DNA from: Bacteroidota bacterium
GTDB lineage: Bacteria; Bacteroidota; Ignavibacteria; Kapaibacteriales; HRBIN21
Assembly (NCBI GenBank): GCA_030550275.1
Contig: JAUQPR010000002.1
Location: 1-64,000 of the forward strand
DNA: 64,000 nt
Reading direction: 5' to 3'
The position numbers and the translations under genes are program-made. Positions 36,956 to 44,745 of the stretch are shown one piece after another. The notes below the pieces were generated by a model, which worked only from the letters and a program-made list of their open reading frames with translations, did not search any database and was not told where the DNA came from. The stretch's first letter is position 1. Each line of letters begins with the position of its first letter.

Positions 36956-38197
36956 ATGCGTGAGTACTTCCTGCGCCGCCTGCTGCTGACGATCCCCACC
37001 TTCCTGGGTGCCACGCTGGTGGTCTTCGTCATCATCCAGTTGGCACCAGGGGGACCGCTGGAGCAGCAGATTATGGCACTGCGCATGGCGATGGGCGGGG
37101 AAGCTGCCGCCGGAGGGCTCGCCGGGCAGACCGGGGCAATGATTCCGGAGAGCGCCCTGCAGGAGCTGCGCCGCTACTACGGCTTCGACAAGCCCATTTG
37201 GCAGCGCTACCTGGCGTGGTTGGGGGTCTGGCCGCGCGAGATCGAAAGCTACATCGCCCAGCCCGGGCGCCCGCGCAACGTGGGCGAGGGCAAGCAGATC
37301 CTCGTGCGCAAAACCCCCAGCGGCTACGAGCTCATTGACCCGGCAACGGGCAAGCCCGTCAGCGGCTGGCGCGTCGAGCCACAGCCCAGCGAGGGCGGGC
37401 AGGAGCGCGTGCGCATCTCGCGCGTGGGCTTCAGCGGGATTCTGACTGGCGACTTCGGCACCTCCTACGTCTACCGCGAACCGGTCATGAAGCTCATCCT
37501 GGAGCGGCTGCCGGTCTCGCTGCAGTTCGGGCTCATCGGCTTCATCCTCAGCTACACCATCTGCATCTACCTGGGCATCCAGAAGGCGCTCTCGCACGGA
37601 AGCCCCTTCGACCTGGTCACCAGCACGCTGATCTTCATCGGCTACTCCATCCCGGGCTGGGCGCTGGGGGCGTTCCTGCTGATGCTCTTCGGCACGCAGT
37701 CCTTTGTGGAGCTCTTCCCGCTGGGCGGCTTCCAATCGGAGTTCTACGAGCAGCTCTCGCTGTGGGAGAAGATTCTGGACCGCGCCTGGCACTTTGTGCT
37801 GCCGACGATTGCCTACACCATCGGCAGCTTCGCCTCGCTGACGGTGCTGATGAAGAACGCGCTGCTGGAGAATCTCAGCCAGGACTACATCCGCACGGCG
37901 TTCGCCAAGGGGCTTGCCGAACGGCGCGTCATCTGGCTGCACGCACTGCGCAACTCCATCATCCCCATTGCCGCCAACATCGGCTACATCATCGGGTTGT
38001 TCCTGGCGGGCTCCTACCTCATCGAGCTGGTCTTCAACATTGACGGCGTGGGCAAGCTCTCCATCGAAGCCGTCTTCGCACGCGACTACCCCATCGTCTT
38101 CGCCTTCACGGTGCTGGCGGTGCTGATTCGGCTCTTCGGAGCCATCCTCTCCGACCTTGTGCTGGCGTTGGTGGACCCGCGAATCCGCTTCCGCTAA
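36956..38197 (+). CDS. ABC transporter permease, DppB/OppB type
   Basis: A 413-residue inner-membrane permease. It starts MREYFLRRLLLTIPTFLGAT, the typical first helix. An extra soluble stretch (about residues 45-165) separates helices 1 and 2, as in YejB-like permeases. The EAA loop is near FAKGLAERRVIWLHALRN. It begins 3 nt after the stop of the binding protein gene and shares one base with the next gene. Confidence 0.92.
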   Translation: MREYFLRRLLLTIPTFLGATLVVFVIIQLAPGGPLEQQIMALRMAMGGEAAAGGLAGQTGAMIPESALQELRRYYGFDKPIWQRYLAWLGVWPREIESYIAQPGRPRNVGEGKQILVRKTPSGYELIDPATGKPVSGWRVEPQPSEGGQERVRISRVGFSGILTGDFGTSYVYREPVMKLILERLPVSLQFGLIGFILSYTICIYLGIQKALSHGSPFDLVTSTLIFIGYSIPGWALGAFLLMLFGTQSFVELFPLGGFQSEFYEQLSLWEKILDRAWHFVLPTIAYTIGSFASLTVLMKNALLENLSQDYIRTAFAKGLAERRVIWLHALRNSIIPIAANIGYIIGLFLAGSYLIELVFNIDGVGKLSIEAVFARDYPIVFAFTVLAVLIRLFGAILSDLVLALVDPRIRFR

Positions 38198-39351
38198 TGC
38201 GCCTGCGACGCCGAACAGCCGCATCCTCAGCTCCTGCGGCGGTGGGAAGCCCGACCATCCTCCAGCGCCGCTGGCGTAAGTTCAAAAGCCTGCGCCGAGG
38301 GTACTACTCGCTTGTGGTGCTGGTGAGCGCGTATGTGCTCTCGTTCTTCCTGCCGCTGCTGGTCAACAACAAGGCGCTGGTGGTCCACTACAACGGGCAG
38401 TGGTACTTCCCGGCGGTCAAGTCCTGGCTGGTCTCGCTGCCGCTCATCGGAGGGCTCTTCGGCACGGACTTCTACAGCGGTGAGCAGTTCGGGCAGGTGG
38501 GCAATAGCGCCGAATGCAACTACCGCGAGCTCAAGCGCCAGTACGAGCTGGAGCAGCAGGGCAACTTCGTCATCCTGCCGCTCTATCCGTACAGCCCGTT
38601 TGAGGACATCAGCGTCGAGGGGAACGTGCCCTTCCTTGCTCCGCTGCAGGTGGGTCCGGATGGATTCGTGCGCCTCCTGGGCACGGATGACCGCGGGCGC
38701 GATGTGTTTGCGCGCATGGCGTATGGGTTCCAGATCTCGCTCTCCTTTGCGCTGCTGCTGGCGCTGCTGGAGTACCTCATCGGCGTCCCGATTGGGGCGA
38801 TGCTGGGCTTCTTCGGCGGGCGCTTCGATATCCTGGCGCAGCGGCTCATTGAGATTTGGGCAACGGTGCCGTTCCTGTTCCTGGTCATCATCGTCGCCTC
38901 GATTGTGCGCCCGAACTTCGCGCTGCTGCTGCTGTTGCTGGCGCTGTTCACCTGGGTGGGCATCACGGTGCTCATCCGTGCGGAGTTCTACCGCGAGAAG
39001 GCAAAGGACTACGTTGCCGCCGCCGTTGCCATCGGCGTGCCGCGCTGGAAGATTATGTTCAAGCACATCCTGCCGAACTCGCTCGTGCCCATCATCACGT
39101 ACTTCCCCTTCTCCGTGGTCGCCGGCATCGGGGCATTGGTGAGCCTGGACTTCCTGGGCTTTGGGCTTCCGCCGCCGACGCCCAGTTGGGGCGAGATGAT
39201 GAGCGTTGGGCTCCAGCACCTGGCAACGGGGAAGTGGTGGCTGATGCTCTCCCCCATGGCAGCGCTCTTTGTGACGCTGACGCTCATCGTCTTCATCGGC
39301 GAATCCGTCCGCGAAGCCTTCGATCCACGAACCTTCTCACGGCTGCGCTAA
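38197..39351 (+). CDS. ABC transporter permease, DppC/OppC type
   Basis: A 384-residue inner-membrane permease. The first helix is VLVSAYVLSFFLPLLV, and an extracytoplasmic insert runs to about residue 165. The characteristic LLGTDDRGRDVFARM follows, then the EAA loop AVAIGVPRWKIMFKHILPN. The start codon overlaps the previous stop (TAATG), and the stop overlaps the next ATG in the same way. Confidence 0.92.
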   Translation: MRLRRRTAASSAPAAVGSPTILQRRWRKFKSLRRGYYSLVVLVSAYVLSFFLPLLVNNKALVVHYNGQWYFPAVKSWLVSLPLIGGLFGTDFYSGEQFGQVGNSAECNYRELKRQYELEQQGNFVILPLYPYSPFEDISVEGNVPFLAPLQVGPDGFVRLLGTDDRGRDVFARMAYGFQISLSFALLLALLEYLIGVPIGAMLGFFGGRFDILAQRLIEIWATVPFLFLVIIVASIVRPNFALLLLLLALFTWVGITVLIRAEFYREKAKDYVAAAVAIGVPRWKIMFKHILPNSLVPIITYFPFSVVAGIGALVSLDFLGFGLPPPTPSWGEMMSVGLQHLATGKWWLMLSPMAALFVTLTLIVFIGESVREAFDPRTFSRLR

Positions 39352-40355
39352 TGGAGCCGCTCCTGAGGATCCGGAACCTGCGCACCTACTTCTCCATCGA
39401 GGGGCAATGGGCACGCGCCGTGGACGGCGTATCGCTGGAGATCCTGCCCGATGAGGTGCTCGGATTGGTCGGGGAATCCGGTTCGGGCAAATCGGTGACG
39501 GCGCTTTCGATTCTGCGCCTGATCCCCGACCCGCCCGGACGCATTGTGGACGGGGAGATCTGGCTCGATGGACAGGACCTCCTGAAGCTGCCGCTGGAGG
39601 AGATGTACCGCATCCGCGGCGGGCGCATTGCCATGATCTTCCAGGAGCCGATGAGCTCGCTCAATCCGGTCTTCCCCATCGGCATGCAGGTCATGGAGGC
39701 GATCCTGGCGCACGAGCACGTCAGCCAGGAGGAGGCGCGCAGACGCACCATCGAGCTGCTGCGCCAGGTGGGTATCCCCGATGCCGAGCGCCGGCTCACA
39801 GACTATCCGCACCAGTTCTCCGGCGGCATGCGCCAGCGTGTCATGATTGCGATGGCGCTGGCATGCAATCCGCAGCTGCTCATCGCCGATGAGCCTACGA
39901 CGGCACTGGATGTGACCATCCAGGCGCAAATCCTGGAGCTGATGCTCCAGCTCAAGGCGCAGCGCCCGGGCTCGGCAATCCTGCTCATCACGCACGACCT
40001 GGGCGTTGTGGCGCAGACATGCCATCGCGTTGCCGTCATGTACGGCGGTAAGCTCCAGGAGCTTGCCTCCACCGAGGAGCTCTTCGAGCACCCGCTGCAT
40101 CCCTACACGCGTGGGCTGATGGAGTGCATTCCCCGCCCGACGGCTCCGGGGCAGCCGCGCAAGCGGCTCTACACCATCCCGGGCAATGTGCCCAGCGTCC
40201 TGCGCCTGCCCAAGGGCTGCAAGTTCTCCACACGCTGCCCAGTCAAGCTGGAGCAGTGCGACCTCATCGAGCCGCCGTTGGTGGAGGCGCGCCCCAACCA
40301 CTTCGTGCGCTGCCACTTGGTCGAGCCTATGCCCGGAGGACGGCAGGATGAATGA
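39351..40355 (+). CDS. ABC transporter ATPase, DppD/OppD type
   Basis: A 334-residue ATPase. Walker A is [11 protein letters not shown], the Q-loop region is [12 protein letters not shown], the signature is [12 protein letters not shown], Walker B is [12 protein letters not shown], and the H-loop is LLITHDLG. The C-terminal oligopeptide-transporter extension contains [15 protein letters not shown]. It is paired with the next gene; both ATPases are needed for this transporter type. Confidence 0.94.
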   Translation: MEPLLRIRNLRTYFSIEGQWARAVDGVSLEILPDEVLGLVGESGSGKSVTALSILRLIPDPPGRIVDGEIWLDGQDLLKLPLEEMYRIRGGRIAMIFQEPMSSLNPVFPIGMQVMEAILAHEHVSQEEARRRTIELLRQVGIPDAERRLTDYPHQFSGGMRQRVMIAMALACNPQLLIADEPTTALDVTIQAQILELMLQLKAQRPGSAILLITHDLGVVAQTCHRVAVMYGGKLQELASTEELFEHPLHPYTRGLMECIPRPTAPGQPRKRLYTIPGNVPSVLRLPKGCKFSTRCPVKLEQCDLIEPPLVEARPNHFVRCHLVEPMPGGRQDE

Positions 40356-41403
40356 GCTGCTGCGGGTGGAACAGCTCCGAGTGCGCTTTCCGGTCTACGG
40401 GGGCGTGCTCCAGCGCATCGTGGCATGGCTGCCGGCGGTCACCGATGTGAGCTTCCACATCGAGCGCGGCGAGACGCTTGGATTGGTCGGGGAATCCGGC
40501 TCAGGCAAGACCACCATCGGACGCGCTCTGGTGGGATTGCTGCGCTTCACCGCACCGGAGGTTGCCATCGAAGGGCACGCCTGGTTTACCCCCTCCGAGC
40601 AGGCACGCCCGATCGAGCTGCTGAGTGTCTTCGACGGGCGTGAGCGTCGCAAGCTGCGCGAGCTCGCCGATGGGCTCTCCCCGCACGAGCTCCGCACCCG
40701 GCTGCGGCGCCATATCCAGATGGTCTTCCAGGACCCGCTCGCCTCGCTCAATCCGCGCCTCTCGGTTGAGCAGATCCTTGCCGAACCGCTGCAGCTGCAC
40801 TTCCCCGAGCTCTCCAAATCGGAGCTACGCGACCGCATCGCCTGGCTGCTGGAGAAGGTCGGCTTGCAACCGGAGGACCGCTTCCGCTACCCACACGAAT
40901 TCTCCGGCGGGCAGCGCCAGCGCATCGGGCTGGCACGCGCCTTGGCGACGCATCCGGACCTGGTCATCTGCGATGAGCCCGTCTCCGCGCTGGATGTCTC
41001 CGTCCAGGCACAGGTGCTCAACCTCATGGAGGACCTCCAGGAGGAGTTCGGCATGGCGTACCTGTTCATTGCGCACGATCTCTCGGTCGTGCACCACATC
41101 AGCCGCCGGATCGCCGTGCTCTACCTGGGGCATCTGGTGGAGCTGGGCTCTGCCGACGAGGTGTACTTTGCGCCGCTGCACCCGTACACGCGGGCGCTCA
41201 TCTCAGCGGTCCCGATTGCCTCCCCGCGCCACAAGCGCGAACGGATTGTGCTGCGCGGCGAGATCCCCTCGCTCCTGAACAAGCCTTCGGGATGCCCCTT
41301 CCATCCCCGCTGCCCGATTGCCCGCGCCGAATGTGCCCAGTTCGTGCCGCCACTGGAGGAGAAGACCCCAGGGCATTGGGTTGCCTGCCCGTACGTAGAC
41401 TGA
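40348..41403 (+). CDS. ABC transporter ATPase, DppF/OppF type
   Basis: A 351-residue ATPase overlapping the previous gene by 8 nt (ATG 40348). Walker A is GESGSGKTTIG, the signature is FSGGQRQRIGLA, Walker B is LVICDEPVSALD, and the H-loop is LFIAHDLSVV. An insert between Walker A and the Q-loop (about residues 75-115) is longer than usual. The C-terminal block GCPFHPRCPIARAEC is standard. The stop is one base from the convergent pgsA stop, so no separate terminator is visible. Confidence 0.94.
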   Translation: MNELLRVEQLRVRFPVYGGVLQRIVAWLPAVTDVSFHIERGETLGLVGESGSGKTTIGRALVGLLRFTAPEVAIEGHAWFTPSEQARPIELLSVFDGRERRKLRELADGLSPHELRTRLRRHIQMVFQDPLASLNPRLSVEQILAEPLQLHFPELSKSELRDRIAWLLEKVGLQPEDRFRYPHEFSGGQRQRIGLARALATHPDLVICDEPVSALDVSVQAQVLNLMEDLQEEFGMAYLFIAHDLSVVHHISRRIAVLYLGHLVELGSADEVYFAPLHPYTRALISAVPIASPRHKRERIVLRGEIPSLLNKPSGCPFHPRCPIARAECAQFVPPLEEKTPGHWVACPYVD

Positions 41404-41404
41404 C

Positions 41405-41998
41405 TCATTCGACGGGTAGACGGCGCAGCCAGAGCGCGCGGTATCGCCAGCCGTACAGCCCCAGCGTCCAGAGCGCCAGGAGTGTCATTCCCAGCAGCAG
41501 GCTCCAGGCAACCCAGCCGAAGAGCAGCTCCTGCGCCCATTGCGCATGCGGGGCAGCACCGCTCCGCCAGAGCGCCAACAGCACAACCAGGAACACCAAG
41601 CCGAGCATCTGCACGAAGGTCTTCACACGCGCCGAGGGAAGTGTACGCACGGGCTCCCCACGCCGCAGCGAATACCACCGGAGCAGGGTCGTTGCCACAT
41701 CGCGCAGCAACAGAATCGCCACCATCCAGCCAGGGACAACCCGCCACCACAGGAGCGCTCCCAACACCGCCAGCACAACGAGCTTATCCGCCAAAGGGTC
41801 CAGGAAGGCGCCCTCCAGTGTGCTCTGCCCGTAGCGGCGGGCAATCCAGCCATCGGCACCATCAGTGAGCGCCGCCACGGCGAACAACCCCGCCCCACTC
41901 CAGACTGCCCAGGCATCCTCCATGCTCAGCAGCAGTGCGATGGGCGGTGCCAAGCCCAGCCGCAGTAGCGTCAGCAGGTTGGGATAGGTGATGTGCAT
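41405..41998 (-). CDS. pgsA: CDP-alcohol phosphatidyltransferase (PgsA-like)
   Basis: A 197-residue integral membrane enzyme, probably CDP-diacylglycerol:glycerol-3-phosphate phosphatidyltransferase. The active-site pattern DGxxAR-x8-G-x3-D-x3-D reads DGADGWIARRYGQ, then GAFLDPLADK. The remainder is four to five hydrophobic helices. ATG 41998 (MHITYPNLLT) overlaps the tpiA end by 28 nt. The exact alcohol substrate (glycerol-3-phosphate or another) is inferred from family. Confidence 0.85.
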   Translation of the reverse strand: MHITYPNLLTLLRLGLAPPIALLLSMEDAWAVWSGAGLFAVAALTDGADGWIARRYGQSTLEGAFLDPLADKLVVLAVLGALLWWRVVPGWMVAILLLRDVATTLLRWYSLRRGEPVRTLPSARVKTFVQMLGLVFLVVLLALWRSGAAPHAQWAQELLFGWVAWSLLLGMTLLALWTLGLYGWRYRALWLRRLPVE

Positions 41999-42747
41999 AG
42001 TGCCGCCACGCGCACGATAGTGCAAAATTGCCACGCATCCAGTGATGCCGAACCGACCAGCACTCCGTCCACCTCCGGCAACTGCAGGATCTGCTGTGCA
42101 TTCTCCGCCGTCACACTGCCGCCGTAGAGGATGGGCACATGCCCGGGGGCACCCAACTGCGTGAGCAGCTCGGCAATGAGTGTATGCGCCTGCCGAATGT
42201 GCTCCAGCTCAGCTGCCTGCCCAGTGCCGATTGCCCAGACCGGCTCATAGGCAATGAGCAGCGATTCCCATTGCTGCGGCTCGAGCCCTTGCAGGGCGCT
42301 GCGGAGCTGGTGCGTAAGCACGGCGCGAACCCGATGCGCTCGGCGCTGCGCCAAAGTCTCCCCTACGCACAGGATTGCCCACAGCCCCGCTTGCACAACG
42401 CGCCGGAGCTTGCGAGCGATTCGCTCGGTGCTCTCGCCGGCAGTCCGGCGCCGCTCCGAATGCCCCACAATCACCGCGCTGCAGCCCAGCGCCGTAAGCA
42501 TCCGCACCGAGATCTCGCCCGTGAAGGCTCCCTCCAGCTCCTCGTGGCAGTTCTGTGCCCCCCACTGCAGCCAGCTTCCCCGGAGCGCCTCCTGGACGCT
42601 GCAGAGGCTGGTGAAGGGCGGGCAGACGATGACGCGCACCCGGCGCGGCAGCTCCGGCTCGTAGAGCTCCTCGCGCAGCCGCCGTGCCAGCAGCTTCGCC
42701 TCCTGCGCCGTCGTGTGCATCTTCCAATTGCCCACCACCCACTTCAT
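41971..42747 (-). CDS. tpiA: Triosephosphate isomerase
   Basis: A 258-residue glycolytic enzyme. The catalytic Lys is in GNWKMH, His in VIVGHSERR and Glu in YEPVWAIGTG. The phosphate loop GGSVTAENA is present. The start overlaps the lptC stop (ATGA). Beyond the usual end the protein has about 10 extra residues (VAALCTSPIPTC) that run into pgsA. Confidence 0.95.
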   Translation of the reverse strand: MKWVVGNWKMHTTAQEAKLLARRLREELYEPELPRRVRVIVCPPFTSLCSVQEALRGSWLQWGAQNCHEELEGAFTGEISVRMLTALGCSAVIVGHSERRRTAGESTERIARKLRRVVQAGLWAILCVGETLAQRRAHRVRAVLTHQLRSALQGLEPQQWESLLIAYEPVWAIGTGQAAELEHIRQAHTLIAELLTQLGAPGHVPILYGGSVTAENAQQILQLPEVDGVLVGSASLDAWQFCTIVRVAALCTSPIPTC

Positions 42748-43289
42748 GGACGGCGCCCGCGAACGTTGAACACACGGTAGTGGCGCAGGGCTTGGTCGGC
42801 TTCAAAGCCAACGCCCTCGACCACCTCCGTTGGGCTTTCGATGCGGACCGGACGCATCGAGAAGAAGCGCTGCTGTGCGCGGTCCCACACCAGCTCGGAG
42901 CTATAGAGCACGGTGCGGTTCTCGTAGGAGTAGGCACGCACACTGCCGTAGGCGCTCATCATTCCGGAGCGCTCGTCAATGTGCGCGCTATCGGCGGAGA
43001 GTTCGCCCACGGGGGCGCCGTTGCGGAGGAGATACACCCGTACGCTGCCCCAGAGGCGGGTCTGCTGCAGCTCCGGCAGCGCCGCTGCCCGCTGCGCTGA
43101 GATGCGCGCGCGCACCTGCACCGAATCCAGCAGCACCACCTCGATCCGCTCCGCCCATTGCTGGGGCATCGCCGCCAGGGAATCCTCCGGCACGAATCCG
43201 CCCTCGGTGGCTACCTCCGCACGGCATGCCCCCAGCAGGAGCGCCAGGCAGCTCACCACCGCACTCCAACGCGTTGCAGCGCATCCCAT
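42744..43289 (-). CDS. lptC: LPS export protein LptC (lipoprotein)
   Basis: A 181-residue protein with lipobox LALLLGAC, so probably a lipoprotein, as is frequent in Bacteroidota LptC. The OstA/LptC beta-jellyroll follows (GSVRVYLLRNGAPVGELSAD, YGSVRAYSYENRTVLYSSEL). It belongs to the Lpt bridge that moves lipopolysaccharide to the outer membrane. The ATG at 43289 overlaps kdsA by 37 nt; GTG starts at 43259-43262 are alternatives. Its place after kdsA supports the LPS role. Confidence 0.85.
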   Translation of the reverse strand: MGCAATRWSAVVSCLALLLGACRAEVATEGGFVPEDSLAAMPQQWAERIEVVLLDSVQVRARISAQRAAALPELQQTRLWGSVRVYLLRNGAPVGELSADSAHIDERSGMMSAYGSVRAYSYENRTVLYSSELVWDRAQQRFFSMRPVRIESPTEVVEGVGFEADQALRHYRVFNVRGRRP

Positions 43290-44044
43290 AGCTCGACCAG
43301 TTCGGAGAGGAACTCGCGCACCTGCGCCAGCGGAAGCTGTGTGTCGGGATCGCTCAATGCCCGCTCCGGCTGCGGATGCGTCTCAAAGAAGATGCCATCC
43401 ACGCCGACGGCAAGGGCAGCGCGCGCAAGCACACGGACGAACTCCCTGCGTCCGCCGGAGCGCTCGCCGGCATTGGGTTGCTGCACCGAGTGCGTGGCAT
43501 CGTAGAACACCGGACAGCCCGTGCGGCGCAGAATCGGCAACGAACGGAAGTCCACTACCAGGTCGCGGTAGCCGAACATTGTCCCCCGCTCGGTCAGCCA
43601 TACCTCGCTTCCCCCAGCCCGGCGCACCTTTTCGACGGCGTACGCCATGCTCTCGGGCGCCATGAACTGCCCCTTCTTGATGTTGACCGGCTTGCCCGTC
43701 TGCCCAGCTGCCATGAGCAGATCGGTCTGCCGGCAGAGGAATGCCGGAATCTGCAGTACGTCCACAAAGCGGGCAGCTCGGAATGCCTCCTCGGGCGTGT
43801 GCACATCCGTGAGCACGGGAACGCCGTAGGTGTGCCGGATCTCGGCGAGTAGCTCCAGTGCAGCTTCGTCCCCAATGCCGGTGAAGGAGTCCGGACTGGT
43901 GCGGTTCGCCTTGCGGTAGGATGCCTTGAAGACCAGCTCCACGCCCAGTTCGCGGCACAGCGGCACCAGATGCTCGGCAACCGTGTGCAGCAGCTCGCGC
44001 GATTCCACTACGCACGGACCGGCAATGACCTTCAAGCTGGACAT
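43253..44044 (-). CDS. kdsA: 3-deoxy-8-phosphooctulonate synthase (KDO-8-P synthase)
   Basis: A 263-residue enzyme that condenses PEP with arabinose-5-phosphate for lipid A-core synthesis. Family blocks include VIAGPCVVES, FKASYRKANRTSPDSFTG, PVLTDVHTPEEA, NIKKGQFMAPESM, TERGTMFGYRDLVVDFRSL and the late FFETHPQPERALSD. The Cys in the N-terminal AGPC is present, which fits the metal-independent or dependent forms alike. It is first in the operon kdsA-lptC-tpiA-pgsA. Confidence 0.96.
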   Translation of the reverse strand: MSSLKVIAGPCVVESRELLHTVAEHLVPLCRELGVELVFKASYRKANRTSPDSFTGIGDEAALELLAEIRHTYGVPVLTDVHTPEEAFRAARFVDVLQIPAFLCRQTDLLMAAGQTGKPVNIKKGQFMAPESMAYAVEKVRRAGGSEVWLTERGTMFGYRDLVVDFRSLPILRRTGCPVFYDATHSVQQPNAGERSGGRREFVRVLARAALAVGVDGIFFETHPQPERALSDPDTQLPLAQVREFLSELVELWDALQRVGVRW

Positions 44045-44082
44045 CGTGTGCTCCGCGCTCTTGGACCCTTGTGCCCGCCGCG

Positions 44083-44090
44083 TATCTTTG
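44083..44090 (+). promoter_or_regulatory. Promoter TTG-N19-TATCTTTG
   Basis: A TTG at 44061-44063 and TATCTTTG, 19 nt apart, match the Bacteroidota promoter form. It drives the small + strand gene at 44118. Confidence 0.6.
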
Positions 44091-44117
44091 CGGCAGCCAT
44101 TCGTGCGCATCCGGCAA

Positions 44118-44741
44118 ATGCCACGCAGACGCGGCAAAATTAGGGAAGCCCTGGCGATTCCTCTCGTGGCGGGCAGCATCTGCAGTGCCACGCCACCGTC
44201 ATCTCCGGCGGATAGCCTCCGCTGGATTAGCGCCGGAGACGTTGCCCTGGCGCTCTTTGCGTACGTGACCACGCCGGTCTGGATCGGACTGGCACTGGCA
44301 TCGGTGAGCTCACCGGGCTTTGTGCTGGAGCGAACGCCCCAAGGGTGGCATTCGGGCTACAGCTTCGGCACGGGCATCGGCTGGAGCGGAGATTCGGCTC
44401 TGTGGAGCTTCTCGCGCCTGCGCCTGCAAGCCGAGTACGAGCACATCCGCACGGGCGCGGCAACGCTGACGGCGCTACTGGACTGGAATGCTCTCCCCGT
44501 GCTGCTGCCCGAAGGCTTCCGCCTGGGCGGGAGCCTCGGTGCAGGCATCCGATGGCGTCGGGCACCCCCACAGCCCTACGTGCACGGGGAGCTCTGGCTG
44601 CGCAACGCCATGGGGATGCCCTACCTGGGCTTCTTCCCGCAACACTCGCTCGGCGTGCGGCTACGGCTCCTGCCGGCACGCCCGGGGCTGCCCCGCAGCC
44701 TCCAACTGGGGCTTGCCTACGCGGCAACGTTCGTGTGGTAG
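44118..44741 (+). CDS. Hypothetical exported protein, possible outer-membrane barrel
   Basis: A 207-residue protein not recognised as a known family. After a basic start (MPRRRGKIREALAIPLVAGS) and a hydrophobic stretch (ALALFAYVTTPVWIGLALAS), it shows alternating amphipathic strands (HSGYSFGTGIGWSGDSALW, RLRLQAEYEHIR, FRLGGSLGAGIRW, SLQLGLAYAATFVW). It ends in an aromatic residue, as beta-barrel proteins do. It is transcribed away from kdsA and converges on the TonB receptor gene, with 4 nt between the stops. Function is unknown. Confidence 0.7.
   Translation: MPRRRGKIREALAIPLVAGSICSATPPSSPADSLRWISAGDVALALFAYVTTPVWIGLALASVSSPGFVLERTPQGWHSGYSFGTGIGWSGDSALWSFSRLRLQAEYEHIRTGAATLTALLDWNALPVLLPEGFRLGGSLGAGIRWRRAPPQPYVHGELWLRNAMGMPYLGFFPQHSLGVRLRLLPARPGLPRSLQLGLAYAATFVW
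44135..44142 (-). promoter_or_regulatory. -7 box TAATTTTG, probable kdsA promoter
   Basis: The minus strand reads TAATTTTG inside the 5' end of the divergent gene. It would give kdsA a leader of about 85 nt, so the two divergent transcripts overlap. Confidence 0.4.
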
Positions 44742-44745
44742 CCCG

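Noticed and set aside
33590-38224. 1544-codon open frame on the minus strand
   Set aside because: It lies antisense to hutG's end, the HAF gene and the transporter genes, whose families are certain. Its protein has no recognisable domain. GC-rich codon phase produces such shadows.
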